Source: Pseudomonas peli
GTDB lineage: Bacteria; Pseudomonadota; Gammaproteobacteria; Pseudomonadales; Pseudomonadaceae
Length of the DNA: 64,000 nt
Direction: 5' to 3'
Assembly (NCBI RefSeq): GCF_900099645.1
Contig: NZ_FMTL01000001.1
Span: 930,001-994,000, forward strand
The position numbers and the translations under genes were made by a program. Below are positions 37,911 to 48,057 of this stretch, piece by piece (position 1 is the stretch's first letter; every line of letters begins with the position of its first letter). The notes beneath the pieces were generated by a model. The model saw nothing but the letters and a program-made list of their open reading frames with translations, had not been told where the DNA came from and searched no databases.

Positions 37911-38560
37911 GGCTGAGGCTCCTCTGCGGGCAATGGGGCGCCCACGGCGCGTAGACAAAAGGTGACCAGGGCCTGGCTGACTTCAGCCAGGCTGGGGGCG
38001 GGATAACCGGCTTCGCGGGCGGCGCGCGCGGGCGGCGATAACGGGCCGACCAGGGCTTCGGCAATGGCGCCGACCAGGCAGGCAGCAACCAGGTTGATTT
38101 GCTGCACGCGGAATACGCCGAGCGCGGCGCCTTCCTGCAGCAATTCGATGAATAGCTCGGCATAAGCTTCGCGGTAGAACAGGCGCTGCTCGTCAACTTC
38201 CGGATCAACCGGCTCAGCAATCAGGGCGAAGGCCAAGCGGCGGCTTTCCCAAGCCCTCGCCGCAAAGCGCTCCAACCCCGCGCCCAGGCGTTGCTCCGGA
38301 CGACCGGTTCCGCGCATGGTGGCGGCCAACGCATCGACTTCACGCTGGCTGGCCACGGCAAACACCTCGGCCGCCAGGCTGCCCTTGCTGCTGAAGTGGC
38401 GGTAGAGGCTGCCAGTGGCGATACCGACATCCTCGGCCAGGGCCTGCATGGTCAGCGCGGCAAAGCCGCCTTCGGCCACCCGCGCCAAGGCGGCGCTGAT
38501 GATGCGCTCACGCAGCGCCTGGTCACGGTCGATACGCAGTGCAGTGGTGCGATAAGCCAT
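37907..38560 (-). CDS. TetR/AcrR family transcriptional regulator
   Basis: This 217-residue regulator has an N-terminal helix-turn-helix (QALAEDVGIATGSLYRHFSS, about residues 41-60) and a helical ligand domain. It is first in an operon with aidB and a thioesterase gene, and overlaps aidB by 4 bases, so it most likely represses its own operon in response to an acyl-CoA-type ligand. That role is inferred from position. Confidence 0.9.
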   Translation of the reverse strand: MAYRTTALRIDRDQALRERIISAALARVAEGGFAALTMQALAEDVGIATGSLYRHFSSKGSLAAEVFAVASQREVDALAATMRGTGRPEQRLGAGLERFAARAWESRRLAFALIAEPVDPEVDEQRLFYREAYAELFIELLQEGAALGVFRVQQINLVAACLVGAIAEALVGPLSPPARAAREAGYPAPSLAEVSQALVTFCLRAVGAPLPAEEPQP

Positions 38561-38679
38561 GGTCTGAATCCCGATTCACTATTGCTCAAGTGAATCAGGA
38601 TTCAGAGTTTGGCTAAAGGGCGATTCCGGGCACAACAGCGGGCATATTGGCCAGCTGTTGGCGCTTACAACTCATGCGA

Positions 38680-41061
38680 TCAGGACTCGCGGCAGAGCAC
38701 CCAGTCGTGCAATAGATTGCGCAGCTGTTCGAACTTAACTGGCTTGGCCAGGTAGTCGCTCATGCCTGCAGCAAGACAGCGCTCACGGTCGCCGCTGTGG
38801 CTGTGGGCGGTGATCGCCAACACCGGCAGCAACTGACAACCCGGCAGATTACGCAGCGCCCGGCAGGTGGCAAAACCGTCCATCACCGGCATCTGGCAGT
38901 CCAGCAGCACAGCGTCGATGGTCTCGCTACGCAAGAGCTCAAGGGCTTCAGCGCCATTGTCGGCCGTGCGCACCTGATACCCCAGCTTGAGCAGCATGCC
39001 GCGGGTTACCAGCTGATTGATCGCGTTGTCTTCGACGATTAATACCGTGCACTGCTCAGGCGCGCGCAGCGCCGGGCCGGTGGCGCGCAGCACGACGGCG
39101 GCTGGGGAGGTCATTTGCACCGGCAAGGCCAACGGCAGCTCCAGGCGGAAACAGCTGCCCTGACCGGGCTGTGATTCATGACTGAGATCACCGCCGAGCA
39201 GATCGACGAGCTGCCGGCAGATCGCCAGACCAATGCCCAGGCCGCCGTACTCGCGGGTCATCGAACCATCCAGTTGCTGAAAGCGCTGATACAGCTTGCC
39301 GTCCGCCGGTACGGCAAAGCCCACACCGGTATCAATCACCTCGATACGCAGCGGCAGAATATCGCTGGCCGAACCGCCACGGCTGACTCGCACCCGCACT
39401 TCGCCATGCAGGGTGAACTTGATGGCGTTATCCAGCAGGCAGTTGAGGCTTTGCACCAGCTTGTTAGCGTCGCCTTCGAGGGTGTCCGACAGGCTGTCGT
39501 CCAGTTCCAGAATAAAACGCAGGCCTTTTTCCTCGGCGCGCGGCGCGTACTGCGCACGCAAGCCGTCGAACAGGCCGCGCAGGCTGAACGGCTCGCGCCG
39601 TGGATACAGGCGGCCCGCTTGCAGTTCGGTGAGGGCGAGAATGTCATTGACCATGCGCATCATGTCGCGGGCCGAACTGGCGGCGGTGCGCTGGTAATGC
39701 GCCAGCTCACCGTCGATCTCGAGCATCTGCATCAGTTCCAGCGAACCAATCACCCCATTCATCGGTGTGCGCAGTTCGTGGGTGACGGTGGCGAGGAATT
39801 CATCCTTGAGGCGGTTGCTGTTGGCCAGCTCCTGGTTGAAGGCTTCCAGCTTGAGCCCGGCCTCTTGGAGGATGCGCGTGCGTTCTTCCTTCATCGCGTT
39901 GATGCGGTCGGCCAGGGCCAGCGAGAGCAGGCCAACTTCCAGCGCCGAGCCAATCTGACTGGCGTACATGGTTAGGAACATATTCGGCAGGTAGCCCAGC
40001 ACCATCAGCGTGTTGACCATCCCACCGGCGAGAAAGGCCGTCCAGGCGATAATGAAATAGCGCGCCACACGCATGCCGCGCATCCAGGCGAGGATGCCGG
40101 CACTGAAGATCACCACGGTAAAGCCCAGCGCCAGGTAGGTGGCCAAACGCAATGACAGGGCATAACTGGCCGTCAGTGCCAGGGTCATCACCAGCACACC
40201 AGACCCCATCATCAGCAATAAGGCGCGGTCGACCCAAGGACTGTGCTCGGCGGTATGCAGGAAGCTGCGGGCGAACTGACACCCAAACAACGCAGCCGCA
40301 CCAATCAGAAACGGCGTGGCAGCGTTCGCCCACCACGGGCTGTTGGGCCAGAAATACTCGATGGCCGCGCCGTTAACCGACAGCTGATAAAAGCCGAACG
40401 AGGCGATATAGAGGATGTAATACAGGTAGCTGGTGTCGCGCACGCTGAGGAAGATAAACAGGTTGTAGATCAGCATCACCAGCAGCACGCCGTAGATGAT
40501 GCCCAACACATAGATGCGCGCCGGTTGCTCTTCCAGGTAGGCGTTGGGCGCCCAGAGGGTCAGTGGCGCCTGGATCGAGCCCTGGCTTTCCAGGCGCAAG
40601 TAAACACTTTGCCGTTGCCCCGGTGGCAACCTCAGTTCAAACACATAGTTGTGCTGCTTGATCTCGCGACTGGAGAACGGCAAGGCATCGCCGGTGTGCT
40701 GGCTCAGTTGATAGCGTCCCTGTGCATCGGGCAGGTACAGCTGCACATGATCAAGCGGCGGATAGGCCAGCTCCAGCAACCAGGGCTGGTCGCCATTCGC
40801 CTGCTGCGGGCGGTATTCCAGGTCCAAGCGCAGCCAGAACACCGAACGCGAATAGCCAGCATTCAGTACACCCTTGTCATGCTGACGGAAGCTGGCCTGC
40901 AGGGCTGGAGAGGTGATGTCCTCGATGCTGGCATCGCCGCGTACATCCTCGAAAACCGACATGGCCGTGCCGAGCGGCAGGCTGCGGGTGTTTTCGTCAA
41001 AAACCAATGCCCCGGCCAACCCTGGCACCAGCATGAAGAAGCAGAGAAGGATGTAGTGCAT
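38680..41061 (-). CDS. ladS: Hybrid sensor histidine kinase LadS-like
   Basis: The 793-residue protein has a signal peptide, a periplasmic 7TMR-DISMED2 sensor (about residues 25-180), seven membrane helices (about 185-385), a HisKA domain with phospho-accepting H428 in ATVTHELRTPMNG, an HATPase domain (LLDNAIKF, then GGLGIGLAICRQ), and a C-terminal receiver domain with its Asp in LLDCQMPVMDG. This layout and the position directly before thiD match P. aeruginosa LadS (PA3974). LadS feeds the Gac/Rsm pathway through the GacS phosphotransfer domain and promotes biofilm formation. There is no HPt domain, as in LadS. The start at 41061 puts the signal peptide first. Confidence 0.82.
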   Translation of the reverse strand: MHYILLCFFMLVPGLAGALVFDENTRSLPLGTAMSVFEDVRGDASIEDITSPALQASFRQHDKGVLNAGYSRSVFWLRLDLEYRPQQANGDQPWLLELAYPPLDHVQLYLPDAQGRYQLSQHTGDALPFSSREIKQHNYVFELRLPPGQRQSVYLRLESQGSIQAPLTLWAPNAYLEEQPARIYVLGIIYGVLLVMLIYNLFIFLSVRDTSYLYYILYIASFGFYQLSVNGAAIEYFWPNSPWWANAATPFLIGAAALFGCQFARSFLHTAEHSPWVDRALLLMMGSGVLVMTLALTASYALSLRLATYLALGFTVVIFSAGILAWMRGMRVARYFIIAWTAFLAGGMVNTLMVLGYLPNMFLTMYASQIGSALEVGLLSLALADRINAMKEERTRILQEAGLKLEAFNQELANSNRLKDEFLATVTHELRTPMNGVIGSLELMQMLEIDGELAHYQRTAASSARDMMRMVNDILALTELQAGRLYPRREPFSLRGLFDGLRAQYAPRAEEKGLRFILELDDSLSDTLEGDANKLVQSLNCLLDNAIKFTLHGEVRVRVSRGGSASDILPLRIEVIDTGVGFAVPADGKLYQRFQQLDGSMTREYGGLGIGLAICRQLVDLLGGDLSHESQPGQGSCFRLELPLALPVQMTSPAAVVLRATGPALRAPEQCTVLIVEDNAINQLVTRGMLLKLGYQVRTADNGAEALELLRSETIDAVLLDCQMPVMDGFATCRALRNLPGCQLLPVLAITAHSHSGDRERCLAAGMSDYLAKPVKFEQLRNLLHDWVLCRES

Positions 41062-41308
41062 GCAGCTCAGCCAGAGTAGGCCAACAGCGCCACGGCGCGC
41101 CGTTGGAAGCGGTGTAATTGAATGCTGGCACTCTAACATAGGCCTTTACACCAGAACCCCAGGAAAAACCTGAATGACCTGGAGTTTTTTGACCGTTCAT
41201 TGGCCCGCGTCACAACTCTTCCCGAGCCTGCGACAGATCGTCCGCAGGACGGGCTTTCCTGCCGCAACAGGGTCTGCAAGCCGCCGTTTGGTGGTAAGCT
41301 CGCGCACC

Positions 41309-42103
41309 ATGAAAACGCCTACTTCTCGCCCCGTAGTGCTGTGCCTGTCCGGTCACGACCCCAGTGGTGGTGCTGGCCTGCAAGCCGACATCGAAGCCCT
41401 GCTCGCCCAAGGCTGTCACGCCGCTCCTACCGTGACCGCGCTGACCGTGCAGGACACCGTCAATGTTTCTGACTTCCGCGTGCTCGACCGCGACTGGGTC
41501 TTGGCCCAGGCCAATGCGGTGATCAATGACCTGCCGGTCGAAGCCGTTAAGCTCGGCATGCTCGGCTCGGTCGAGATGGTCGAGACCGTGCTGCACATCA
41601 TGCAGCGCTTACCCGGCATTCCGCTGGTCTGCGACCCGGTGCTGCGTGCCGGTGGTGGTGGCGCACTGGGCAAGGACGAAGTCGGTTATGCCATGCGCGA
41701 GCGCCTGCTGCCCGTTGCCACCATAGCCACGCCGAACCTACCGGAAGCACGCATCCTGGCCGAGCTGCCCGAGGGTACGGCCGATGAGTGCGCCGAGAAG
41801 CTGCTGCCCTTCATCCAACACCTGCTGATCACCGGCGGTCATGGCGATGAGCATGAAGTGCACAACCGCCTGTACAGCCGTGATGGCAGCCGCCACACCT
41901 TTACCTGCCAGCGCCTACCCGGCAGCTACCATGGCTCCGGCTGCACCCTGGCCAGCACCCTGGCCGGTCGCCTGGCACTGGGTCAGGAGCTGGTCAGCGC
42001 CGTGCAATTTGCCCTCGACTACACCTGGCGCACCCTGCGCGATGCCGAACAACCTGGCCACGGCCAGTTTATTCCGCGCCGCCTGCCACTCGATCTTTCT
42101 TGA
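41309..42103 (+). CDS. thiD: Hydroxymethylpyrimidine/phosphomethylpyrimidine kinase
   Basis: ThiD phosphorylates HMP and HMP-phosphate to HMP pyrophosphate for thiamine synthesis. The 264-residue ribokinase-fold protein shows the substrate motif [18 protein letters not shown] and the ATP and anion-hole motif [16 protein letters not shown]. The ATG at 41309 ([11 protein letters not shown]) is preferred; the frame upstream to 41174 lacks similarity to ThiD. The 247 bases between ladS and thiD show no gene and presumably hold the two divergent promoters. It is followed by thiE after 28 bases. Confidence 0.95.
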   Translation: MKTPTSRPVVLCLSGHDPSGGAGLQADIEALLAQGCHAAPTVTALTVQDTVNVSDFRVLDRDWVLAQANAVINDLPVEAVKLGMLGSVEMVETVLHIMQRLPGIPLVCDPVLRAGGGGALGKDEVGYAMRERLLPVATIATPNLPEARILAELPEGTADECAEKLLPFIQHLLITGGHGDEHEVHNRLYSRDGSRHTFTCQRLPGSYHGSGCTLASTLAGRLALGQELVSAVQFALDYTWRTLRDAEQPGHGQFIPRRLPLDLS

Positions 42104-42131
42104 TGAACGGCTGCTGTATGGAGCGCACCCC

Positions 42132-42749
42132 ATGAAACTGCGTGGCCTGTATGCCATCACCGATAGCGAATTACTCAAGGGCAAGCTGCTGCCCTACGTC
42201 GAGGCGGCACTCAAGGGTGGCGCGACGCTGCTGCAGTACCGCGACAAATCCAGCGATGAAGCGCGGCGCCTACGCGAAGCCGAAGCCCTGCGCGAGCTGT
42301 GCAACCGCTATGGTGCAGCACTGATCATCAATGACGACGCCGAACTGGCGGCGCGCCTCGGCGTGGGCTTACACCTGGGGCAAGGCGATGGCTCGCTGTC
42401 CGTCGCCCGCGCCCTGCTCGGGCGCAAAGCAATTATTGGCGGCACCTGCCACGCCCAGCTGGAACTGGCCGAAGCCGCCGCCAAAGAAGGCGCCAGCTAC
42501 GTCGCCTTCGGCCGCTTCTTCAATTCCAACACCAAGCCTGGCGCACCGGCGGCTGATGCCGAGCTGCTGACGGCGGCGAAAGCCAAGATCAACCTGCCGA
42601 TTGTCGCCATCGGCGGCGTGACCCTGGACAACGCCCCTGAGCTGATTGCCCACGGCGCCAGCATGGTGGCCGTGGTGCACGGCCTGTTCGGGGCCGACTC
42701 GGCTGCTGAAGTCGAGCGTCGCGCACGCGCCTTTGGTGCCCTTTTTTAA
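42132..42749 (+). CDS. thiE: Thiamine-phosphate synthase
   Basis: ThiE joins HMP pyrophosphate to thiazole phosphate to form thiamine monophosphate. The 205-residue TIM-barrel protein shows [10 protein letters not shown], the diphosphate and Mg-binding LQYRDKSSD and [16 protein letters not shown] seen here as [12 protein letters not shown], and [13 protein letters not shown]. The start at 42132 matches family starts. In the usual Pseudomonas order hemL comes next; here a foreign-looking gene is interposed. Confidence 0.95.
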   Translation: MKLRGLYAITDSELLKGKLLPYVEAALKGGATLLQYRDKSSDEARRLREAEALRELCNRYGAALIINDDAELAARLGVGLHLGQGDGSLSVARALLGRKAIIGGTCHAQLELAEAAAKEGASYVAFGRFFNSNTKPGAPAADAELLTAAKAKINLPIVAIGGVTLDNAPELIAHGASMVAVVHGLFGADSAAEVERRARAFGALF

Positions 42750-42765
42750 GACAGCAAGGACGTAC

Positions 42766-43404
42766 ATGGCCAATCATTACGCTTTGATTGACTTGGAAAA
42801 TATCCAGCCAGCATCTCTACAAAAGCTGAAAAAAGAAGGCTACCGAATAAAGGTTTTTGTTGGTGCAACTCAAAGCAAAATTGCCATTGATCTGGCAGCA
42901 GAGTTGCAGTCCTTTGGAAATGATGCGGAATACATACGAATAGAGGGCAGCGGTAACAACGCACTCGACTTCCATATTGCTTTCTATATGGGCCGTATCT
43001 CAGCCAACGATCCCGAAAGTCGTTTCGTCGTGCTGTCCAAAGACACTGGCTACGACCCCCTGCTTAAGCACATGCGTGGCTGTGGCATTCCGGCTAATCG
43101 CAGTGGTGTGACAGTAGCGATAAAAGCGGCACCCGCCACTAAAGCTCCGACGACAGTGAGCTCGAAAAAATCGCCACAACAGATGTCCTTGGCAGAACGT
43201 GTAGAACATGCGCACCAGCATCTAAATCGGGCAGGGAAAGCAAAACCGGCAAAAATCAAAACACTTGGTTCTGCAATGCAGTCTCTTTTTCAGAAGAAGC
43301 TGGATGACGCCGCAATTACCAACCTGATTAAAGAGCTGATCAGGCAAGGTGTTGTGATCGAGAATCAAGGATCGGTTTCTTATAAGCTAACCAAATCAAA
43401 GTAA
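42766..43404 (+). CDS. PIN/NYN-type predicted nuclease with C-terminal winged-helix-like domain
   Basis: In this 212-residue protein residues 1-120 look like a PIN/NYN nuclease: D9 and E11 in [10 protein letters not shown]68 in [13 protein letters not shown]93 and D97 in [12 protein letters not shown] Lys/Ala/Thr-rich linker (about 120-140) leads to a helical, winged-helix-like tail (about 142-212, [20 protein letters not shown]). The gene is much AT-richer than its neighbours (48 G/C of 120 in 42781-42900, against 40 of 60 in hemL at 43561-43620). It is wedged between thiE and hemL, so recent acquisition is likely. The ATG has an AAGGA ribosome site. Its biological role is unknown; a defence or RNA-decay function is conceivable. 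Confidence 0.82.
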   Translation: MANHYALIDLENIQPASLQKLKKEGYRIKVFVGATQSKIAIDLAAELQSFGNDAEYIRIEGSGNNALDFHIAFYMGRISANDPESRFVVLSKDTGYDPLLKHMRGCGIPANRSGVTVAIKAAPATKAPTTVSSKKSPQQMSLAERVEHAHQHLNRAGKAKPAKIKTLGSAMQSLFQKKLDDAAITNLIKELIRQGVVIENQGSVSYKLTKSK

Positions 43405-43414
43405 GGTCATGACA

Positions 43415-44704
43415 ATGTCCCGTTCCGAAACCCTCTTCGCCAACGCGCAAAAGCACATCCCCGGTGGCGTCAACTCGCCGGTGCGCGCCTTCAAAAGCGT
43501 CGGTGGCACGCCGCTGTTCTTCAAGCATGCTGAAGGCGCCTACGTCACTGATGAAGACGATAAGCGCTACGTCGACTACGTCGGCTCCTGGGGCCCGATG
43601 ATCCTCGGCCACAGCCACCCGGAAGTCCTCGACGCAGTTCGCAACCAGTTGCAACACGGCCTGTCCTACGGCGCACCGACCGCCATGGAAACCGAGATGG
43701 CGGACCTGGTGTGCAGCCTGGTGCCGTCGATGGAAATGGTGCGCATGGTCAGCTCCGGCACCGAGGCGACCATGAGCGCCATCCGCCTGGCCCGTGGCTA
43801 CACCGGCCGCGACAACATCATCAAATTCGAAGGCTGCTATCACGGCCACTCCGACAGCCTGCTGGTGAAAGCCGGCTCCGGCCTACTGACCCAGGGCGTG
43901 CCAAGCTCGGCCGGCGTGCCGGCGGACTTCGCCAAACACACCCTGACCCTGCCCTTCAACGACCTGGCAGCGGTCGAGCAGATGCTCAGCGAAGTCGGTT
44001 CGAGCGTTGCCTGCATCATCGTCGAGCCGGTAGCCGGCAACATGAACTGCGTGCCGCCTGCACCGGGTTACCTGCAGGGTCTGCGCGAACAGTGCGACAA
44101 ATACGGCGTGGTGCTGATCTTCGACGAAGTGATGACCGGTTTCCGCGTCGCCCTCGGTGGTGCCCAGGCTTATTACGGCGTCACCCCGGACCTGACCACC
44201 TTCGGCAAGATCATCGGCGGCGGTATGCCGGTCGGCTGTTTCGGCGGCAAGCGCGAGATCATGCATTGCATCGCCCCGCTCGGCCCGGTGTACCAGGCCG
44301 GTACTCTGTCGGGTAACCCACTGGCCATGGCCGCAGGCCTGACTACTTTGCGCCTGATCAAACGCCCGGGCTTCCACGCCGAGCTGACTGACTACACCAG
44401 CCGCATGCTCCAGGGCCTGCAGGACCGCGCCGATGCGGCCGGCATCCCGTTTGTCACCACCCAAGCGGGCGGCATGTTCGGCCTGTATTTCAGCGGCGCT
44501 GACGACATCGTCACCTTTGACGATGTAATGGCCAGCGATGCCGAGCGCTTCAAGCGCTTCTTCCACCTGATGCTGGCAGGGGGCGTGTACCTGGCGCCGA
44601 GCGCTTTCGAGGCCGGCTTCACCTCCATCGCCCACGGCGATGCCGAGTTGAAGATCACCCTGGACGCCGCCGAGCGCGCCTTTGCCGAGCTGAAGAACGC
44701 CTGA
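43415..44704 (+). CDS. hemL: Glutamate-1-semialdehyde 2,1-aminomutase
   Basis: HemL is a PLP/PMP enzyme that turns glutamate-1-semialdehyde into 5-aminolevulinate, the first committed heme precursor. The 429-residue product has the fold-type I aminotransferase pattern, with [14 protein letters not shown] and the Schiff-base lysine in [13 protein letters not shown], plus [16 protein letters not shown]. An in-frame ATG at 43409 exists, but its ribosome site would be too close, and the second ATG (MSRSETLF) fits both the spacing and homologues. Confidence 0.96.
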   Translation: MSRSETLFANAQKHIPGGVNSPVRAFKSVGGTPLFFKHAEGAYVTDEDDKRYVDYVGSWGPMILGHSHPEVLDAVRNQLQHGLSYGAPTAMETEMADLVCSLVPSMEMVRMVSSGTEATMSAIRLARGYTGRDNIIKFEGCYHGHSDSLLVKAGSGLLTQGVPSSAGVPADFAKHTLTLPFNDLAAVEQMLSEVGSSVACIIVEPVAGNMNCVPPAPGYLQGLREQCDKYGVVLIFDEVMTGFRVALGGAQAYYGVTPDLTTFGKIIGGGMPVGCFGGKREIMHCIAPLGPVYQAGTLSGNPLAMAAGLTTLRLIKRPGFHAELTDYTSRMLQGLQDRADAAGIPFVTTQAGGMFGLYFSGADDIVTFDDVMASDAERFKRFFHLMLAGGVYLAPSAFEAGFTSIAHGDAELKITLDAAERAFAELKNA

Positions 44705-45360
44705 TGCAGTACAGCACGGCACTCTCCGATGGCGTGCTGGCTCTGGCCTGCCTGGCCTGCGCAATCGCCATCGGCAAAGCACGCAAGCACTATGGTGAAG
44801 CCGATCAGCCCGCACTGTTTTGCGCCCTACTAGGGTTTCTCTTGCCGGCCGCTGCAGCGACCGTTGGCGTGGTTCGCTTCGGCATCGACCCCAGCGCGCA
44901 GGCCGCGCACCTGTGGTTAAGCCAAGCCAGCAGCTTTCTCGGTCTGCCGCTGCTTGGCGCCGCCGCGCTGGCTTTGGGGCGTGGCTGGGAATGGAGTCGC
45001 GCCAACTGGGGGCGCATACTGCTCGGGCTGTGCGCCTTCTTCGAGCTGTTCCGGCAGATGAACCAGCTGGAGGATTATCGCCTGCTGCTCAATCTGGCAA
45101 CCTTGCTGCTGATTCTCTACGCCGGTGCTGTGCAGTGGCCCAGACGTGCCCCCCTGGCTTCGGCGATTGCGGTGGTCGGGTTGTTTCTGCTGGCCGGCTT
45201 GGCCGTCGGCACCGAGGGCTTTATCGGTTCTTTACGCCGTCTCGACCTGTTCCACGCCCTGCTGACGCCGGCCTACCCACTGCTGGCCTGGCTACTGTTG
45301 AGCCTGCCTGGCAACGCAAAAAATGGCCGCACGGAAGAAAACCCGGTAAAGACTTTGTAA
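44704..45360 (+). CDS. Multi-pass membrane protein of unknown function
   Basis: I do not recognise this 218-residue protein. It has about six hydrophobic segments (for example LLGFLLPAAAATVGVVRFGI and LLGAAALALGRGW) and a short charged tail. Its ATG overlaps the hemL stop by one base (TGATG), so the two genes are likely co-translated. Co-transcription with hemL does not by itself imply a role in heme synthesis. Confidence 0.75.
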   Translation: MQYSTALSDGVLALACLACAIAIGKARKHYGEADQPALFCALLGFLLPAAAATVGVVRFGIDPSAQAAHLWLSQASSFLGLPLLGAAALALGRGWEWSRANWGRILLGLCAFFELFRQMNQLEDYRLLLNLATLLLILYAGAVQWPRRAPLASAIAVVGLFLLAGLAVGTEGFIGSLRRLDLFHALLTPAYPLLAWLLLSLPGNAKNGRTEENPVKTL

Positions 45361-45452
45361 GAACGCCGCTGCTTATTTCATAATGTGATGGCTGCCGCGT
45401 TACGGCGGCCAGGCAGATCGCCTGTTGTGCATCCCGAGGTAAACGGATTTTC

Positions 45453-46004
45453 ATGAAACGCACCGGCCGCACCCTGTCTCTGGGCTGCCTGTTGCTCCTG
45501 CTGCCACTGCTTGCCTCGGCGAGCGGCAATTCCTTGCTGATCCCCGCGCTTGGCAGCTGCTCACTCAACACCGCCCCCGAAGAACTACCCGCTGCTGTCG
45601 AAGCCTGCGAGCAAGCTGCGCTCAATGGCGATCTGCAGGCGGAGTTTGAACTGGGCGAGTTCTATTACGACGGCAAGCGTGTCGAACGTGATCTCAGCCA
45701 GGCGCTGAAATGGTTCGAGCAGGCATCACTGCAAGGCCATGCGCAATCGCAGTACCGCCTGGGCATGATGTTTTTCCGCGGCGAAGGCGTACAAGCTAAC
45801 GCCGTGCAGGCCTATATCGTGCTGAAAATGGCGGCAGTGAATGGTTCGGACGAAGCCATGGACAGCGCCGACCTGATTGCCGCGCAGATGCCCCGTGATG
45901 AGCTGGAGATCGCTAGCCAGGTGCTCGGGCAAATCTTCCGCAACTACCTGCTGGAATTGCAGAACGCCGACACCCTTACCTCACCGTTCGCCCCGCTGCC
46001 CTGA
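45453..46004 (+). CDS. Secreted Sel1-repeat protein
   Basis: The 183-residue protein has a signal peptide (LGCLLLLLPLLASASG) and at least two Sel1-like (TPR-related) repeats: FELGEFYYDGKRVERDLSQA continuing into LKWFEQA, and YRLGMMFFRGEGVQANAVQA. Such repeats mediate protein contacts in the periplasm. I recall a comparable gene between hemL and the DUF1820 gene in PAO1. Function unknown. Confidence 0.85.
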   Translation: MKRTGRTLSLGCLLLLLPLLASASGNSLLIPALGSCSLNTAPEELPAAVEACEQAALNGDLQAEFELGEFYYDGKRVERDLSQALKWFEQASLQGHAQSQYRLGMMFFRGEGVQANAVQAYIVLKMAAVNGSDEAMDSADLIAAQMPRDELEIASQVLGQIFRNYLLELQNADTLTSPFAPLP

Positions 46005-46038
46005 TTCAACCCATCTAACACGCTTAGACACTGTTTAA

Positions 46039-46153
46039 GATCTCGCGAGCTAGAGTCATGCAAGGCAAAAACAGACGAGGAAGCGGAGTGTACTTTTGTA
46101 CATGAGCATTCTGAGGCTGTTTTTAACGCAGCAGGGCCGACGCGCAGCAGATC
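46039..46153. repeat. Palindromic intergenic repeat-like element, 115 bp
   Basis: Between two convergent genes lies a block bounded by GATCT (46039) and its inverse AGATC (46149-46153). It has nested inverted repeats: AAAAACAG (46067-46074) with CTGTTTTT (46117-46124), and at the centre TGTAC-TTTT-GTACA (46090-46103). I recall very similar blocks scattered in intergenic regions of Pseudomonas genomes. No second copy exists in this window, so the repeat status is from memory. It may be a non-autonomous element or a processed RNA hairpin. Confidence 0.6.
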
Positions 46154-46166
46154 GTATGTCGACTGC

Positions 46167-46490
46167 TTACTTGTCCGGCATCGGCATAGGGAACGGCATC
46201 ACATTGCCGCCGCCCTTGGCTTCGCTGATCTTCGGCGTGCCCAGGCGCTCGACTTCGTCGATGCGGATGATCGCGTGCATGGGGATAAAGCTGCGCACCA
46301 CGCCATCGAACTGCGCCTTAAGCTTTTCCTCGCTGGGGTCGACGACCACCTGGGTGCGCTCGCCGAAGACGAACTCCTCCACTTCCAGAAAGCCCCACAG
46401 ATCGCTTTGAAAGATCTGCTTGGCGTACATCTCGTACACCTGACCCTGGTTGAGGAAAATCACCTTGTAGATGGGTTCGCGCTTGCTCAT
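46167..46490 (-). CDS. DUF1820 family protein
   Basis: This 107-residue protein begins MSKREPIYKVIFLNQGQVYE and includes LWGFLEVEEFVFGE, a pattern I recall from DUF1820, a conserved gammaproteobacterial family of unknown function. It is divergent from miaB and convergent with the Sel1 gene. Confidence 0.88.
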   Translation of the reverse strand: MSKREPIYKVIFLNQGQVYEMYAKQIFQSDLWGFLEVEEFVFGERTQVVVDPSEEKLKAQFDGVVRSFIPMHAIIRIDEVERLGTPKISEAKGGGNVMPFPMPMPDK

Positions 46491-46625
46491 GGCTATGCAG
46501 TTCGTACCGATGGATTAATTGAAAGGGCGCGGATCATAGCATAGCCGCCTAGCAGCCAACGCTAGGAACCCTGGCACTAGCTCCCTATAATGCGCGGTTC
46601 TTCGAATCACCCTTTTTGAGCGCGC

Positions 46626-47969
46626 ATGACCAAGAAGCTTTATATCGAAACCCACGGTTGCCAGATGAACGAGTACGACAGCTCGCGCATGATTGACCTG
46701 TTGGGCGAACATCAAGCCCTGGAAGTCACCGAGAAGGCCGCAGACGCTGACATCATCCTGCTCAACACCTGCTCGATCCGTGAAAAAGCCCAGGACAAGG
46801 TGTTCTCGCAACTCGGCCGCTGGCAAAAACTGAAAATTGCCAACCCCGACCTGGTGATCGGCGTCGGCGGCTGTGTGGCCAGCCAGGAAGGCGCGGCGAT
46901 TCGTGATCGCGCGCCCTACGTCGACGTGGTCTTCGGCCCGCAGACCCTGCACCGACTGCCGGAAATGATCGACGCCGCGCGTACCACCAAGATCGCCCAG
47001 GTCGACATCAGCTTCCCCGAGATCGAAAAATTCGACCGCCTGCCCGAACCACGTGTCGACGGCCCCAGCGCCTACGTGTCGGTGATGGAAGGCTGCAGCA
47101 AGTACTGCACCTTCTGCGTGGTGCCCTACACCCGTGGCGAAGAAGTCAGCCGCCCCATGGCCGACGTGCTCGGTGAGATCATCCACCTGGCCGAACACGG
47201 CGTGCGTGAGATCACCCTGCTCGGGCAGAACGTCAACGGCTACCGTGGCGCAACCCAGAATGGGCAGATTGCTGACTTCGCCGAGCTGCTCTATGCCGTA
47301 GCGGCCATCGACGGTATCGACCGCATTCGCTACACCACCAGCCATCCGCTGGAGTTCTCCGACGCGCTGATCCAGGCCCACGCCGAAATTCCCGAACTGG
47401 TGAAGTACCTGCACCTGCCGGTGCAATCGGGCTCCGACCGCATTCTCGCGGCGATGAAGCGCAACCACACCGCACTGGAATACAAGTCGCGCATCCGCAA
47501 GCTGCGCGCCGCCGTGCCGGACATTCTGATCAGCTCGGACTTCATCGTCGGTTTCCCCGGTGAAACCGAGAAGGACTTCGAGCAGACCATGAAGCTGGTC
47601 GAGGATGTCGGTTTCGACTTCTGCTACTCCTTCGTCTACAGCGCGCGTCCTGGCACCCCGGCGGCGGACCTGCCCGATGACACCACGCTGGAGCTGAAAA
47701 AACAGCGCCTGGCACTGCTGCAACACCGCATCACCCAGCAAGGCTTCGAAAACAGCCGACGCATGGCGGGCACCGTGCAGCGCATCCTGGTCAACGATTA
47801 CTCGAAGAAGGATCCTGGCATGCTCCAGGGCCGCACCGAGAGCAATCGGGTGGTCAACTTCCGCAGCGACAACCCGCGCCTGATCGGCCAGTTTGTCGAC
47901 GTGTATATCGACGAAGCCATGCCCAACTCGCTGCGCGGCACTTTGCTCAGCGAAACCGTCTGCAACTAA
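46626..47969 (+). CDS. miaB: tRNA-2-methylthio-N6-dimethylallyladenosine synthase MiaB
   Basis: MiaB is a radical-SAM methylthiotransferase that adds the 2-methylthio group at A37 of tRNAs reading UNN codons. The 447-residue protein has an N-terminal UPF0004 domain with cluster cysteines C12, C49 and C83, then the radical-SAM triad C157, C161 and C164 (GCSKYCTFC), and a C-terminal TRAM domain. It heads the miaB-ybeZ-ybeY-corC-lnt series, the same order I recall in E. coli and PAO1. Confidence 0.96.
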   Translation: MTKKLYIETHGCQMNEYDSSRMIDLLGEHQALEVTEKAADADIILLNTCSIREKAQDKVFSQLGRWQKLKIANPDLVIGVGGCVASQEGAAIRDRAPYVDVVFGPQTLHRLPEMIDAARTTKIAQVDISFPEIEKFDRLPEPRVDGPSAYVSVMEGCSKYCTFCVVPYTRGEEVSRPMADVLGEIIHLAEHGVREITLLGQNVNGYRGATQNGQIADFAELLYAVAAIDGIDRIRYTTSHPLEFSDALIQAHAEIPELVKYLHLPVQSGSDRILAAMKRNHTALEYKSRIRKLRAAVPDILISSDFIVGFPGETEKDFEQTMKLVEDVGFDFCYSFVYSARPGTPAADLPDDTTLELKKQRLALLQHRITQQGFENSRRMAGTVQRILVNDYSKKDPGMLQGRTESNRVVNFRSDNPRLIGQFVDVYIDEAMPNSLRGTLLSETVCN

Positions 47970-48057
47970 AGCCGCAGCGGCCCGAGCTTCCCCCTCGCGG
48001 CCGCTAGCGCTATTCTTCGTTTCACTACCCCAGCCGACTGGCGGCCATCACACGACC

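Noticed and set aside
46515..47741. 408-residue minus-strand open frame opposite miaB
   Set aside because: miaB has all its catalytic cysteines in the other strand. The antisense product has no recognisable motif or ribosome site.
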